Assembly (NCBI GenBank): GCA_947259395.1
Contig: CAMYMN010000044.1
Location: 1 to 33,018 of the forward strand
DNA: 33,018 nt
Direction of reading: 5' to 3'
Origin: an uncultured Gammaproteobacteria bacterium
GTDB lineage: Bacteria; Pseudomonadota; Gammaproteobacteria; Arenicellales; JAANXG01
Under the pieces are notes generated by a model that was not told the DNA's origin, did not search any database, and saw only the letters and a program-made list of their open reading frames with translations. How positions within the stretch are numbered: position 1 is the stretch's first letter; each line of letters begins with the position of its first letter. Made by a program: the position numbers and the translations under genes. Shown one piece after another: positions 24,536 to 32,659 of this stretch.

Positions 24536-25702
24536 GTGGCTAGAAAACCCATTGCTAGTTGTTTGGCCTTCTGTTCATGGCTAGTTGCGGCAATTTCACT
24601 TGCCGGTGAGACCAGTGACAGCGGTCTGATGGACCAGCTTACGATCTCGCTGCCGAACACGGGGATCTACGCGTTGGTGGATCATGCGCAGCGTCACGAA
24701 CGAGGCAAGGATGGTAAAGCGCGCGATTTTTCCGGCAATGTTTTTGGTTTCCGCAGCATTCACCTCAAGCTGCAGAATGCTACTCTGGATAACCGGCTGA
24801 TCGATGGGACCCTATGGGTGCTGGCGAGCTATCAATTGAATCATTGTTACCAACCGGATCTGTCCGGTGAGTTGAAGTTCGGACAGCACGAGATTTCGCT
24901 ACCGGAAAAGCGCACCTTCTCGAATTGCTCCGGGATGCGGTATGTGTCCGGTAGTGATCACCTTTCGGTTTCCAAGGAAGTGAAAGTGGGGGACCGGTCC
25001 CTAGTAGAAATTTCCAGGGCCTCACCGGTGGCGCTCGCGTTCGATTTTTCCGCTGACCCGATTCCGGTCAATGCCAGGGACCTGTCTTTAAAGGTGATCT
25101 ACCGGGGTAGGTTGGGAACAACGAAATCGGTTGCTTCGTCACTGGGTGCGGAAGACGCCTTTGCCATCGGTGTGCGCGATATTTCGGAGCCGAGTTATTT
25201 GTCGATTCGCAACTGGACCGATGTGCAGACCAACGGCAAGTTCGAAATCAAGCGCCAGAAATCGGGCTTTCCTAATGTCAAGGATTTCAGATTCAAAGTA
25301 AACGGTATTGAATTATTCCGTATTGCGAGCGTTCCGGGTTATGCATACGCGCGAATTGTGTATCTTTCGGATTACGCACGAAACGACAACGTGCAGGTTG
25401 AATGGCGCGACGGCAACAATCGTGCGGTGCGTAAGGCGGGCGTGTTGGCGCCATCGATGATTCAATGGGTGAACGGCGGCCGGCATCACGGTAACAGAAC
25501 GTTTGCCTATCAGCAGTTCTGGGGGGTGCGCAACACCTACCATTCCAAGCAAGTGCTGCTGCGGCGCGACGATATGCTGATCGCCGGAGACCCGCAGCGG
25601 ATCAACTGGGAAAAGCGCAAAGATTTCGCGCTGCTGCAACATCCCGATCCGATCGCGGTTATTTTATGTGTGCCCGTTTCCTCGTATTGTGCCAGCCATT
25701 GA
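24536..25702 (+). CDS. Secreted protein of unknown function
   Basis: This is a 388-residue protein from the GTG at 24536; the next in-frame ATG would remove the signal peptide. Residues 1-23 (MARKPIASCLAFCSWLVAAI and on) look like a Sec signal with a likely cut near SLA. The rest is rich in alternating hydrophobic and polar residues, suggesting beta-sandwich folds, with no membrane helix or repeat. Aromatic and Arg/His-rich segments occur late (WVNGGRHHGNRTFAYQQFWG). Cysteines are few: two in the signal, one in HCYQPD, one in SNCSGM, and two near the C-terminus (ILCVPVSSYC), which may form disulfides. I recognise no family. It follows a terminator and so is not part of the sigma operon. Confidence 0.75.
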   Translation: MARKPIASCLAFCSWLVAAISLAGETSDSGLMDQLTISLPNTGIYALVDHAQRHERGKDGKARDFSGNVFGFRSIHLKLQNATLDNRLIDGTLWVLASYQLNHCYQPDLSGELKFGQHEISLPEKRTFSNCSGMRYVSGSDHLSVSKEVKVGDRSLVEISRASPVALAFDFSADPIPVNARDLSLKVIYRGRLGTTKSVASSLGAEDAFAIGVRDISEPSYLSIRNWTDVQTNGKFEIKRQKSGFPNVKDFRFKVNGIELFRIASVPGYAYARIVYLSDYARNDNVQVEWRDGNNRAVRKAGVLAPSMIQWVNGGRHHGNRTFAYQQFWGVRNTYHSKQVLLRRDDMLIAGDPQRINWEKRKDFALLQHPDPIAVILCVPVSSYCASH

Positions 25703-25828
25703 GCAGGTGGGATCGCGGTCGTGTTGCTTAAAATAGAGCAACGAATCTGCGGGATAGTTGGCCTGCGCTAACTCGGGGCGGCTGTTGCGCTATGATTCAA
25801 GTTCGCATGTATGAGTTGACTCGATCCG

Positions 25829-26494
25829 GTGAATCTACCGTCTGAATTACTTACCCCTGTACTCGCTGCTCTTGGGTACATGTTGTTTCTTTCGGCGCTG
25901 ATGTGGGCGGCAATTAAAGCGCCGTGGTGGCATCTGTCGGACAACGAAGATACGCATGTGTTGCTGGCAACATGCGTGGCGCTGCTTTTGCTATGGGCGA
26001 TGAAGGCGGGCGTTGCGCCGGGTCTTGATCTTCACTTGTTGGGTGTGACCTTGGCGACACTGATGTTCGGTTGGCAGTTTGCGGTACTTGCTGTTGGCGT
26101 GGTGTTGTTGGGCACCACGTTTTACGGAAATGTCAGCTGGCTGTCGTTCGGTTGGAATGGATTGTTGCTGATTTGTCTGCCCGTGCTCGTAAGTTGGTTC
26201 GTGTTGCGCATTAGTGAGCGTCGTTTGCCCGGGAATTTTTTCATCTACATCTTTGTGGCGGCGTTTTTCGGCGCCGCGCTGGCGATGCTAAGTGTCGGCA
26301 TGGTGAGCACGATGCTGTTGTGGGCGCTCGGGGCATATCCGTGGCAGCGATTGATGGAACACTACACGGTCTACTATGTGTTATTGGTGTTTCCCGAGGC
26401 GTTTTTGACCGGTGCCATGATGACGATATTTGTCGTCTACCGGCCGGCGTGGGTCGCGACATTTGACGACCATCGTTACCTCACTAACCGGTAA
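25829..26494 (+). CDS. CbiM-like integral membrane protein (ECF-transporter permease family)
   Basis: This 221-residue protein has about six membrane helices. The block GLDLHLLGVTLATLMFGWQFAVLAVGVVLLG resembles the metal-transport S component CbiM/NikM (residues about 66-96). The N-terminus does not show the MHI-type start whose amino group and histidine bind Co or Ni in classical CbiM, and no CbiQ, CbiO or CbiN gene is nearby. It may therefore be a standalone relative with another substrate. The GTG at 25829 is the first start; no strong ribosome-binding site is visible. It converges on the sulfurtransferase gene. Confidence 0.62.
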   Translation: MNLPSELLTPVLAALGYMLFLSALMWAAIKAPWWHLSDNEDTHVLLATCVALLLLWAMKAGVAPGLDLHLLGVTLATLMFGWQFAVLAVGVVLLGTTFYGNVSWLSFGWNGLLLICLPVLVSWFVLRISERRLPGNFFIYIFVAAFFGAALAMLSVGMVSTMLLWALGAYPWQRLMEHYTVYYVLLVFPEAFLTGAMMTIFVVYRPAWVATFDDHRYLTNR

Positions 26495-26543
26495 CCGCGC
26501 GCCGCACGTGAAGCCGGTCAATGGCTTCGCAAACAGACCGGAA

Positions 26544-27356
26544 TCATGTTTCGATGGGTGTATCGGGACTGTTGCCCCACTCCGCCCAGGCACCGGGATA
26601 ACCCTTGGCCCTGTCAAATCCCAGATGCCTGAGCATGACGTAGCTGTGCGCGGACCGATGATGGGTATGACAATAGGTGATGACCTCATGATCATCGCGC
26701 AGGCCGCGTTCGGCGAGCATCGCGAGCAGGATGTTGTCGGGAAGCAGCCGGTAGTTGCGGGTCCGATCGATGGTGTCCAGCCAATTGAGATTGACCGCGC
26801 CGGGAATGTGGCCGCCACGCGCCGCGCGGACGGTAGTGCCGTTGTATTCTTCCGCAGTCCGGGCATCCAGCAACACAACCTGAGCGTCGCGTAGGTGTTG
26901 TTTTATATAATCTCGGGTGGCGACGACCTGGTCGCCGATTGAAGCCCAATAGGAACTAGGCGTTGGCTTGGTGGGTTGTTGCGACAGCGGATGCGCTTCG
27001 TTGGCCCAGGAGAATAGCCCGCCATTCAATAACGAAGAGCCAGAATGACCGAGCGCATCCAGGGTCCAGATGAAACGGCACGCCCTGCCGCCGCCCTCCA
27101 CATCATAGGCGACGACGTGTCTTTCCGGTGTCAGTCCGATGGCCGACAGCGTCGCCGAAAGCCGTGCCGCATCCGGTAATAATCCCGGCGCTGGCTTGGT
27201 CCCAAGTAATAGATTGGCGTATTCAAGATGTACCGCGCCGGGAATGTGGGCCTCGGCGTAGTTGTTGGCCTGACACAGATCGACGATCAGCAAGTCGGGC
27301 TCGCCGAGCAGCGGTTCCAGGTGTTCCGGTTCAACCAGCAATGGCAATGCGTGCAT
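26544..27356 (-). CDS. Two-domain sulfurtransferase (rhodanese family)
   Basis: This 270-residue protein has two rhodanese domains, about residues 5-125 and 145-265. The catalytic loop of the second domain is C229-H-T-H-H-R-S (YCHTHHRSAHSY). The first domain has aspartate in place of the cysteine (AYDVEGGGRACRF), as is usual for its inactive half. Such enzymes transfer sulfane sulfur from thiosulfate or 3-mercaptopyruvate to a thiol acceptor. The loop HTHHR lacks the SseA-type Gly-Val-Thr-Ala, so thiosulfate is more likely, though not proven. It starts 20 bases after the PCuAC gene on the same strand and probably shares its transcript. Confidence 0.9.
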   Translation of the reverse strand: MHALPLLVEPEHLEPLLGEPDLLIVDLCQANNYAEAHIPGAVHLEYANLLLGTKPAPGLLPDAARLSATLSAIGLTPERHVVAYDVEGGGRACRFIWTLDALGHSGSSLLNGGLFSWANEAHPLSQQPTKPTPSSYWASIGDQVVATRDYIKQHLRDAQVVLLDARTAEEYNGTTVRAARGGHIPGAVNLNWLDTIDRTRNYRLLPDNILLAMLAERGLRDDHEVITYCHTHHRSAHSYVMLRHLGFDRAKGYPGAWAEWGNSPDTPIET

Positions 27357-27376
27357 GATGTTTTAACTTGATGCGG

Positions 27377-27814
27377 TTATTGTATTAAACGAAGTGGGGC
27401 ATTGACCTTGAGGCTTGCGCCATTGTCCAGGGTGAGCACCACGGTCACGTTCTCGCCCAATTGTAGCGGGACATTCGGCATCATCATCATGAGATGCCGG
27501 TCGTTGGGCGCCAATACCAGTCTCCCTCCCGCTGGAACCAGAAAGTGAGGTTGTTTGCGCATGCGCGCGACATCATCTTCGATTACGGTGCGATGCAGCT
27601 CGATCATACCGAATTGCGGACTCTCCGCGGCGGTTATTTTTGTGTCTTCGGGCCCGGTGTTCTCCACCGTCATATAACCCGCGAGCACCATGGCTCCCGG
27701 TGGTGCCGCCCGTATCCACGCGTCGGTGACGCGCAACATGCTCGTTTGCGACTGTGCCGTGCACGTGAGTAGTGCGACGCATATGAGGGCGAGGAATCTG
27801 CATGTACGCATCAT
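27377..27814 (-). CDS. Periplasmic copper chaperone PCu(A)C
   Basis: This 145-residue exported protein has a signal peptide of about 23 residues and a cupredoxin-like DUF461 fold. The copper motif is exact: H74, ten residues, M85, 21 residues, H107-x-M109 (ELHRTV, ARMRKQ, RHLMMM). It binds Cu(I) and, with SCO proteins, helps load the CuA or CuB centres of heme-copper oxidases; it may also simply hold periplasmic copper. The ATG at 27814 overlaps the TGA of the SCO gene (ATGA), so the two are co-translated. Confidence 0.93.
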   Translation of the reverse strand: MMRTCRFLALICVALLTCTAQSQTSMLRVTDAWIRAAPPGAMVLAGYMTVENTGPEDTKITAAESPQFGMIELHRTVIEDDVARMRKQPHFLVPAGGRLVLAPNDRHLMMMMPNVPLQLGENVTVVLTLDNGASLKVNAPLRLIQ

Positions 27815-28461
27815 TCCAGTTTTCTGATCTTCTTGAAGTCGTCGGCCAAGCGCTGCGCTTCATGGGGAGCGCCGAACAGCGCCCGCATCGCGCCCTTTGG
27901 ACTGAACAGCAGCACCGACGCACTGTGGTCCACAAGATAATCTTGGCCCTGTTTTTGTTCGACACGAACGTGTAATACTCCCAATTGTTTGGTCACCCGA
28001 TTGATCTCGTCTTCGTGGCCGGTGACGCCGACAAAGGCCTTGTTGAAGTAGGGCACATATTTTGCCAGTTGCTGAACAGTGTCACGCCGTGGATCCACGG
28101 ACACGAACACCACCTGAACGTTCGCATGCGCGTCGGGATACTCGGCTAATATGCGATCCATCTGCGCCAGGGTGTGCAGGGTGGTGGGGCAAATGTCCGG
28201 GCAATGGGTGTAACCGAAGAACAAGAACGACCACTTTCCTTTGAGTGAGTCCAAGGTAAACGGCTCATTGCGATGGCTGTTCAAGCGGAAATCCGAGATC
28301 GTCTTGGGGGGATTGAGGACCGTAGCGGAAATCTCATCGAGTGACGGCTTGCGGTTGAGCACTTGGTTACCCAACCAGACCCCCGCGGTAAGCGACAACA
28401 CCACCGCGATCACAATGAGTATTCGGTTGCTTTGACTTGATTTCGACTCTGAGGTATCCAT
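27811..28461 (-). CDS. SCO1/SenC family copper chaperone
   Basis: This 216-residue protein has one N-terminal membrane anchor (about residues 14-33) and a periplasmic thioredoxin-like domain. The copper ligands are C87 and C91 (CPDICP) and H179 (VDHSAS). SCO proteins deliver copper to, or reduce the thiols of, the CuA site of cytochrome c oxidase. The downstream PCuAC gene overlaps it, a classic partner arrangement. No oxidase subunit lies in the window. The gene is divergent from truD. Confidence 0.94.
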   Translation of the reverse strand: MDTSESKSSQSNRILIVIAVVLSLTAGVWLGNQVLNRKPSLDEISATVLNPPKTISDFRLNSHRNEPFTLDSLKGKWSFLFFGYTHCPDICPTTLHTLAQMDRILAEYPDAHANVQVVFVSVDPRRDTVQQLAKYVPYFNKAFVGVTGHEDEINRVTKQLGVLHVRVEQKQGQDYLVDHSASVLLFSPKGAMRALFGAPHEAQRLADDFKKIRKLE

Positions 28462-28564
28462 GGACGTATTATTTCACAAACGTTGAAACAGGTTTCGATG
28501 GGTGACGACTGGAGACAAGACGACTTTTAATAACCACGGCGAGTCGAAGACGCCAGACCTCGGG

Positions 28565-29584
28565 ATGATGAGCTCCTTTGCCCTGGCCTATGAACCACTG
28601 CCCATCACCGGGTCGGTGCGCCAGGTATCAGAGGACTTTGCCGTTGAAGAGGAGCTCGGATTCGCACCGAACGGCGAGGGTGAGCACAGGTGGTTGCGGA
28701 TTCAAAAAACCGGCATCACCACCCATCAGGTAGTGCGTGTGGTGGCCGAGCACGCGGGAGTACCGCAGGGTGACGTCGGCTACTCCGGGTTAAAAGATCG
28801 CAACGCGGTGGCGACGCAGTGGTTCAGTGTGCTCATGTGCGGGTCGCGAGAACCCGAATGGCACATGCTCAACTCCAAGTCCCTGCGCATCGTTGAATCC
28901 GTTCGGCATCACCGAAAACTCCGGCGCGGCACCCATCGCGCCAACCGCTTTCGTGTGGTGATCCGTAACGTGGAAGGACCAGACACCCTGTTGCAGGAGC
29001 GGCTCGCGTACATCCAGCGACGCGGGGCGCCGAACTATTTCGGTGAGCAGCGTTTCGGACGCGGCGGCAATAATCTGCGCCGCGCGGAACAACTGTTCGC
29101 TGGACGGCGCGAACGCAACCGGGTCAAGCGTGGGCTCTATCTGTCTGCGGCGCGGTCGTGGATCTTCAATCACGTGTTGTCGCAGCGGGTCAATGCCGGG
29201 ACCTGGGATCGATTGCAGCCGGGTGACATGGCCATGCTCGACGGCACCCGTAGTGTGTTTCCCGTGAATGATATGGATGCCGCGTTGCAACGGCGGGTGG
29301 CGTGTGGCGATGTGCATCCCACCGGACCCTTGGCAGGCGCCGGCGATAGTACGGCTGATCTACACGTGAAGGCGCTGGAGGCTGCGGTGGCGGCCCGTTT
29401 TGCCGGTTGGGGTGCGGCCTTGGCAGATGCGGGCATGCGCCATGAACGCCGGTCGTTGCGGTTGCGCGTGGATGAGCTGCGTTGGCGGTCTACGAATCCG
29501 GGCACATGGATGCTGGAGTTCGGCTTGCAGCGCGGACAGTTCGCCACCGCGGTATTACGCGAATGCGGCCGTTTCACCGCTTAG
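28565..29584 (+). CDS. truD: tRNA pseudouridine(13) synthase
   Basis: TruD makes pseudouridine at position 13 of tRNA-Glu. From the ATG at 28565 the protein has 339 residues (E. coli: 349). The catalytic aspartate is D78 in SGLKDRNAVATQW. Other family blocks are SEDFAVEEELGFAPNGEGEH, HHRKLRRGTHRANRFRVV, RRGAPNYFGEQRFGRGG and SAARSWIFNHVLSQR. A GTG at 28502 would add 21 residues that lack family character and is not preferred; the ATG at 28568 is equally possible. The TRUD insert domain (about 160-300) appears complete. Confidence 0.94.
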   Translation: MMSSFALAYEPLPITGSVRQVSEDFAVEEELGFAPNGEGEHRWLRIQKTGITTHQVVRVVAEHAGVPQGDVGYSGLKDRNAVATQWFSVLMCGSREPEWHMLNSKSLRIVESVRHHRKLRRGTHRANRFRVVIRNVEGPDTLLQERLAYIQRRGAPNYFGEQRFGRGGNNLRRAEQLFAGRRERNRVKRGLYLSAARSWIFNHVLSQRVNAGTWDRLQPGDMAMLDGTRSVFPVNDMDAALQRRVACGDVHPTGPLAGAGDSTADLHVKALEAAVAARFAGWGAALADAGMRHERRSLRLRVDELRWRSTNPGTWMLEFGLQRGQFATAVLRECGRFTA

Positions 29585-29588
29585 GCGC

Positions 29589-29606
29589 CTGTCTATAAGC
29601 TGTTGA
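29589..29606 (+). promoter_or_regulatory. phoB: Possible upstream Pho-box-like half sites
   Basis: CTGTCTA (29589-29595) and CTGTTGA (29600-29606) are spaced 11 bases apart by TAAG. They match the CTGTCAT Pho-box unit at five and four of seven positions. They lie 34 bases before the better pair at 29640. Confidence 0.3.
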
Positions 29607-29639
29607 TCTTATATTGTTTTTGTGGTGAATTCTGAGTGT

Positions 29640-29661
29640 TTGTCACAACATTGTAATAAGA
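29640..29661 (+). promoter_or_regulatory. phoB: Pho box before phoB
   Basis: TTGTCAC-AACA-TTGTAAT-AAGA forms two 7-base units with 4-base A-rich linkers, an 11-base period. The known PhoB site is two CTGTCAT-like units with the same spacing. It lies 36 bases before the phoB ATG, which fits autoregulation under phosphate limitation. Confidence 0.6.
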
Positions 29662-29696
29662 TTGGGTTCCAATATGGCGGCGGAATTACAGCTGGG

Positions 29697-30407
29697 ATGA
29701 GTAAGAAGACTATGCAGCAGACGATTTTGATCGTGGAGGATGACACTGCAATACGCGAAATGGTCGCATCGTCTGTCGCTGCCGCCGATTTCGATGTCAT
29801 CGAATGCGCCGAAACCGGCCATGCGGTGCGCAGTATCGGTGATCGGTTACCGGATCTGATCCTGCTCGACTGGATGCTACCGGGGCAAAGCGGGATAGAG
29901 TTCGCCCGCCAGCTCAAACGGGATGATGCCACCGCGGACATCCCCATCATTATGCTGACCGCCAAGGGAGAGGAACACGACAAGATTAGGGGCTTCGATA
30001 CCGGCATCGATGATTATGTCAGCAAGCCGTTTTCCACCCGCGAACTCATTGCCCGCATCAAGGCGGTGTTGCGCCGTGCTAATGTCCACGGTGGAAAGCA
30101 ACCGGTAACCGCCGATCACCTAGCCCTCGACCCCGCCAGCCAAAGGGTTTCGGTGGGGAACCATGAGATCAAGCTGGGGCCCACCGAGTTTCGGTTGCTG
30201 AACTTCTTCATGACCCACCCGGACCGGGTGTTCGACCGTTCGCAACTGCTGGACCGTGTATGGGGAAGAAACATCTACATCGAAGAGCGGACGGTGGACG
30301 TGCACATACGCCGTTTGCGTAAAGCACTGATGCCATATGGCTATGACGGTCATATTCAGACCGTGCACGGGGCCGGTTACCGGTTCTCCCAGAACCTTGC
30401 GGCATGA
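29697..30407 (+). CDS. phoB: Phosphate regulon response regulator PhoB
   Basis: This 236-residue OmpR-family regulator has an N-terminal receiver domain with an acidic pocket (VEDD) and phosphoacceptor D58 (LILLDWMLPG). The conserved lysine lies in VSKPFSTREL. The C-terminal winged helix starts near residue 140 (LGPTEFRLLNFFMTHPDRVFDRSQLLDRVWG), ending in HGAGYRFS. It activates phosphate-uptake genes when phosphorylated by PhoR. The ATG at 29697 is used here; the ATG at 29712 (QQTILIVEDD) is equally plausible and closer to E. coli PhoB length. phoR overlaps its end, and a Pho box precedes it. Confidence 0.95.
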   Translation: MSKKTMQQTILIVEDDTAIREMVASSVAAADFDVIECAETGHAVRSIGDRLPDLILLDWMLPGQSGIEFARQLKRDDATADIPIIMLTAKGEEHDKIRGFDTGIDDYVSKPFSTRELIARIKAVLRRANVHGGKQPVTADHLALDPASQRVSVGNHEIKLGPTEFRLLNFFMTHPDRVFDRSQLLDRVWGRNIYIEERTVDVHIRRLRKALMPYGYDGHIQTVHGAGYRFSQNLAA

Positions 30408-31720
30408 ATGAATCCTGGAAAATTGAAGCTTGGCGCATTCTGATCGGTGTCGTAGTAACCCTTTTGCTTGGGGCGGGCATCAACAATTACACGCTAGCGG
30501 CCTTAATCGGTGTGCTCATATACCTGGCCTGGCATTTACGTAGTCTTGCGCGACTCGACAGATGGTTAACCGAGTACCAGACTGCCGAGATACCTGAAAG
30601 TACCGGCATCTGGGGACGTGTATACGACCGGCTGCGTGGCATGAAGCGGCATCATCAGCACGACATGGACGACCTGCACCAGGGGTTGGAGCGTCACCAA
30701 CAGACAACCAAGGCATTACCCGAGGGCGCGGTGACCCTTGGACCAAATGACGAGATCGAGTTGATCAATGAGGCCGCCACGTCTTTACTCGGGCTCAAAG
30801 ATCCGCAGGATCTAGGCCACCCGATTACCAACCTGGTTCGCGATCCACAGTTTGTGAATTACATGCAGGAAGTGAATTTCTCGGAGGCACTGGAAATTCC
30901 GTCACCGGTTAATCACAGCGTGCGGATGTCAATTCGGGTAGTTCCTTATGGCGACGTGAATCAGAAACTGCTTCTGGTAGAAGACGTTTCCCGTGTGCAC
31001 AAGCTCGAGGAGATTCGCCGTGATTTCATTGCCAATGTGTCCCACGAAATGAAATCACCGTTGACGGTGATCAAGGGCTACGTGGAATCGATGATGGACG
31101 ATACCAGTGAGTTCGGTTTGAAATGGAAAAAGGCCCTGTCCCAGGTAGATCAACAGACCGAACGCATGTGCCGGGTGGTCGAGGATCTGCTGCAGTTGTC
31201 CAACCTAGAAACGAGCCCTACCGAAAAACCAACACCTGTCGATATGCCTTCCTTGATTCGTTCGCTTCAAGCCGAGGCACTCGAGCTCAGTAACAGCCGG
31301 CATGATATCCAACTAAAAGTTGACGAAACGTTGTACCTTGCCGGCAACTTCAACCAGCTCTACAGTGCGCTGTCGAATCTGGTCTTCAATGCCGTTCAGT
31401 ACACCCCGGAACGCGGGCAGATCTGGCTCGTGTGGCACCTAGGCGAAGACGACCACGCCAAGTTCTCGGTGCGCGACACCGGGCCCGGCATTGATCACGC
31501 ACACCTTTCGCGATTGACCGAGCGTTTCTATCGCGTGGACACCGCCCGCTCCCGTGAACTCGGCGGAACGGGTTTGGGATTAGCGATTGTCAAACACGTG
31601 CTGCAACGGCACGAGGGATCATTGGCGATTGACAGCGAGCGCGGAAAGGGATCGACGTTCACGTGTACGTTTCCCCCACAGCGGATCGTCGACAAGTGCG
31701 CGCTGAAGTCGTCGGCGTAG
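30404..31720 (+). CDS. phoR: Phosphate regulon sensor histidine kinase PhoR
   Basis: PhoR is a 438-residue inner-membrane kinase. It has two N-terminal hydrophobic segments (about 11-26 and 30-45) with almost no periplasmic loop, a PAS domain (about 97-195), a HisKA helix with H214 (NVSHEMKSPLTVIKGY), and an ATPase domain with the N box NLVFNAVQYTP, DTGPGID and GGTGLGLAIVKH. It senses phosphate supply through the Pst complex rather than directly. Its ATG overlaps the phoB TGA (ATGA). The gene converges on pstB with 34 bases between them. Confidence 0.95.
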   Translation: MNESWKIEAWRILIGVVVTLLLGAGINNYTLAALIGVLIYLAWHLRSLARLDRWLTEYQTAEIPESTGIWGRVYDRLRGMKRHHQHDMDDLHQGLERHQQTTKALPEGAVTLGPNDEIELINEAATSLLGLKDPQDLGHPITNLVRDPQFVNYMQEVNFSEALEIPSPVNHSVRMSIRVVPYGDVNQKLLLVEDVSRVHKLEEIRRDFIANVSHEMKSPLTVIKGYVESMMDDTSEFGLKWKKALSQVDQQTERMCRVVEDLLQLSNLETSPTEKPTPVDMPSLIRSLQAEALELSNSRHDIQLKVDETLYLAGNFNQLYSALSNLVFNAVQYTPERGQIWLVWHLGEDDHAKFSVRDTGPGIDHAHLSRLTERFYRVDTARSRELGGTGLGLAIVKHVLQRHEGSLAIDSERGKGSTFTCTFPPQRIVDKCALKSSA

Positions 31721-31754
31721 CGAAAACGTCAAACCACCATCGTCGTGTGCGGGT

Positions 31755-32633
31755 TCAACCGAACCTGCCGGTCAGATAGTCTTCCGTGAGCTTGTCCCGG
31801 GGATTGGTGAAGATGGTTGAGGTCTCGCCGACCTCAATCAAGTCCCCGAGATGAAAGTAAGCGGTGCGTTGGGAAACGCGGGCAGCCTGCTGCATGGAGT
31901 GCGTGACGATGACGATGGAGTAGTTCTGCCGCAGTTCATCGATCAGTTCTTCGATCCTAGCGGTGGCGATGGGATCCAACGCTGAGCAGGGTTCGTCCAT
32001 CAGGATCACGTCCGGGTTCACCGCGATGCACCGCGCGATGCATAGCCGTTGCTGCTGGCCGCCGGATAGGCCGGTGCCGGGTTGACCGAGACGGTCCTTG
32101 ACCTCGTCCCATAAGCCGGCGCGTAGCAGGCTGGTGTGCACGATCTCGTCCAATTCCGACTGATTACGCGCCAGGCCATGGATGCGCGGACCGTATGCAA
32201 CATTCTCATACACCGATTTAGGAAACGGATTAGGTTTCTGGAAAACCATCCCCACGCGGGCGCGCAGGGTTACGACATCAGTCTTCTTATCGTAGATGTC
32301 ATGGCCTTCCAGTTCGATCTTGCCAGTGACACGCGCCGATTCGATGGTGTCGTTCATTCGGTTCAGGCAGCGCAAAAACGTTGACTTACCGCACCCCGAC
32401 GGGCCGATCATCGACAACACTTCGTGATAGGCAATGTCGATACTGACGTCGATAATGGCCTGCTTATCACCGTAATAGACATCGACGTTCCGCGTAGTCA
32501 TGATCGGCTTGTCCACGGTCACGCGCCCGACTGTTTTGGACTCCGAGTCCCGGATCATCACAGGTGCGGGCGGCGCAACGTCGTTTGTTTTGGCCGGGCT
32601 TTCCAAGAGTACTGCTTGTTTTTGAATGAGCAC
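31755..32633 (-). CDS. pstB: Phosphate ABC transporter ATPase PstB
   Basis: PstB powers high-affinity phosphate import with PstC and PstA, and the complex represses PhoR when phosphate is ample. The 292-residue chain has Walker [10 protein letters not shown] (77-85), Q-loop [16 protein letters not shown], signature LSGGQQQRL, Walker [14 protein letters not shown] and H-loop [11 protein letters not shown] at 32633 with GAGGT seven bases upstream gives about 45 extra N-terminal residues before the usual PstB start ([16 protein letters not shown]). The extension is Pro/Ala- and charge-rich. pstA ends 26 bases upstream on the same strand. Confidence 0.96.
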   Translation of the reverse strand: MLIQKQAVLLESPAKTNDVAPPAPVMIRDSESKTVGRVTVDKPIMTTRNVDVYYGDKQAIIDVSIDIAYHEVLSMIGPSGCGKSTFLRCLNRMNDTIESARVTGKIELEGHDIYDKKTDVVTLRARVGMVFQKPNPFPKSVYENVAYGPRIHGLARNQSELDEIVHTSLLRAGLWDEVKDRLGQPGTGLSGGQQQRLCIARCIAVNPDVILMDEPCSALDPIATARIEELIDELRQNYSIVIVTHSMQQAARVSQRTAYFHLGDLIEVGETSTIFTNPRDKLTEDYLTGRFG

Positions 32634-32659
32634 GGATATTACCTCACTAAACTCAGCTG

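Noticed and set aside
27535-27570. GGAACC inside the PCuAC gene as an ECF promoter
   Set aside because: It is within a gene, points the wrong way and has no GTC element at the right distance.
29667-29677. GGAACC on the minus strand just before phoB
   Set aside because: No GTC follows at 16 or 17 bases and it points away from phoB into truD.
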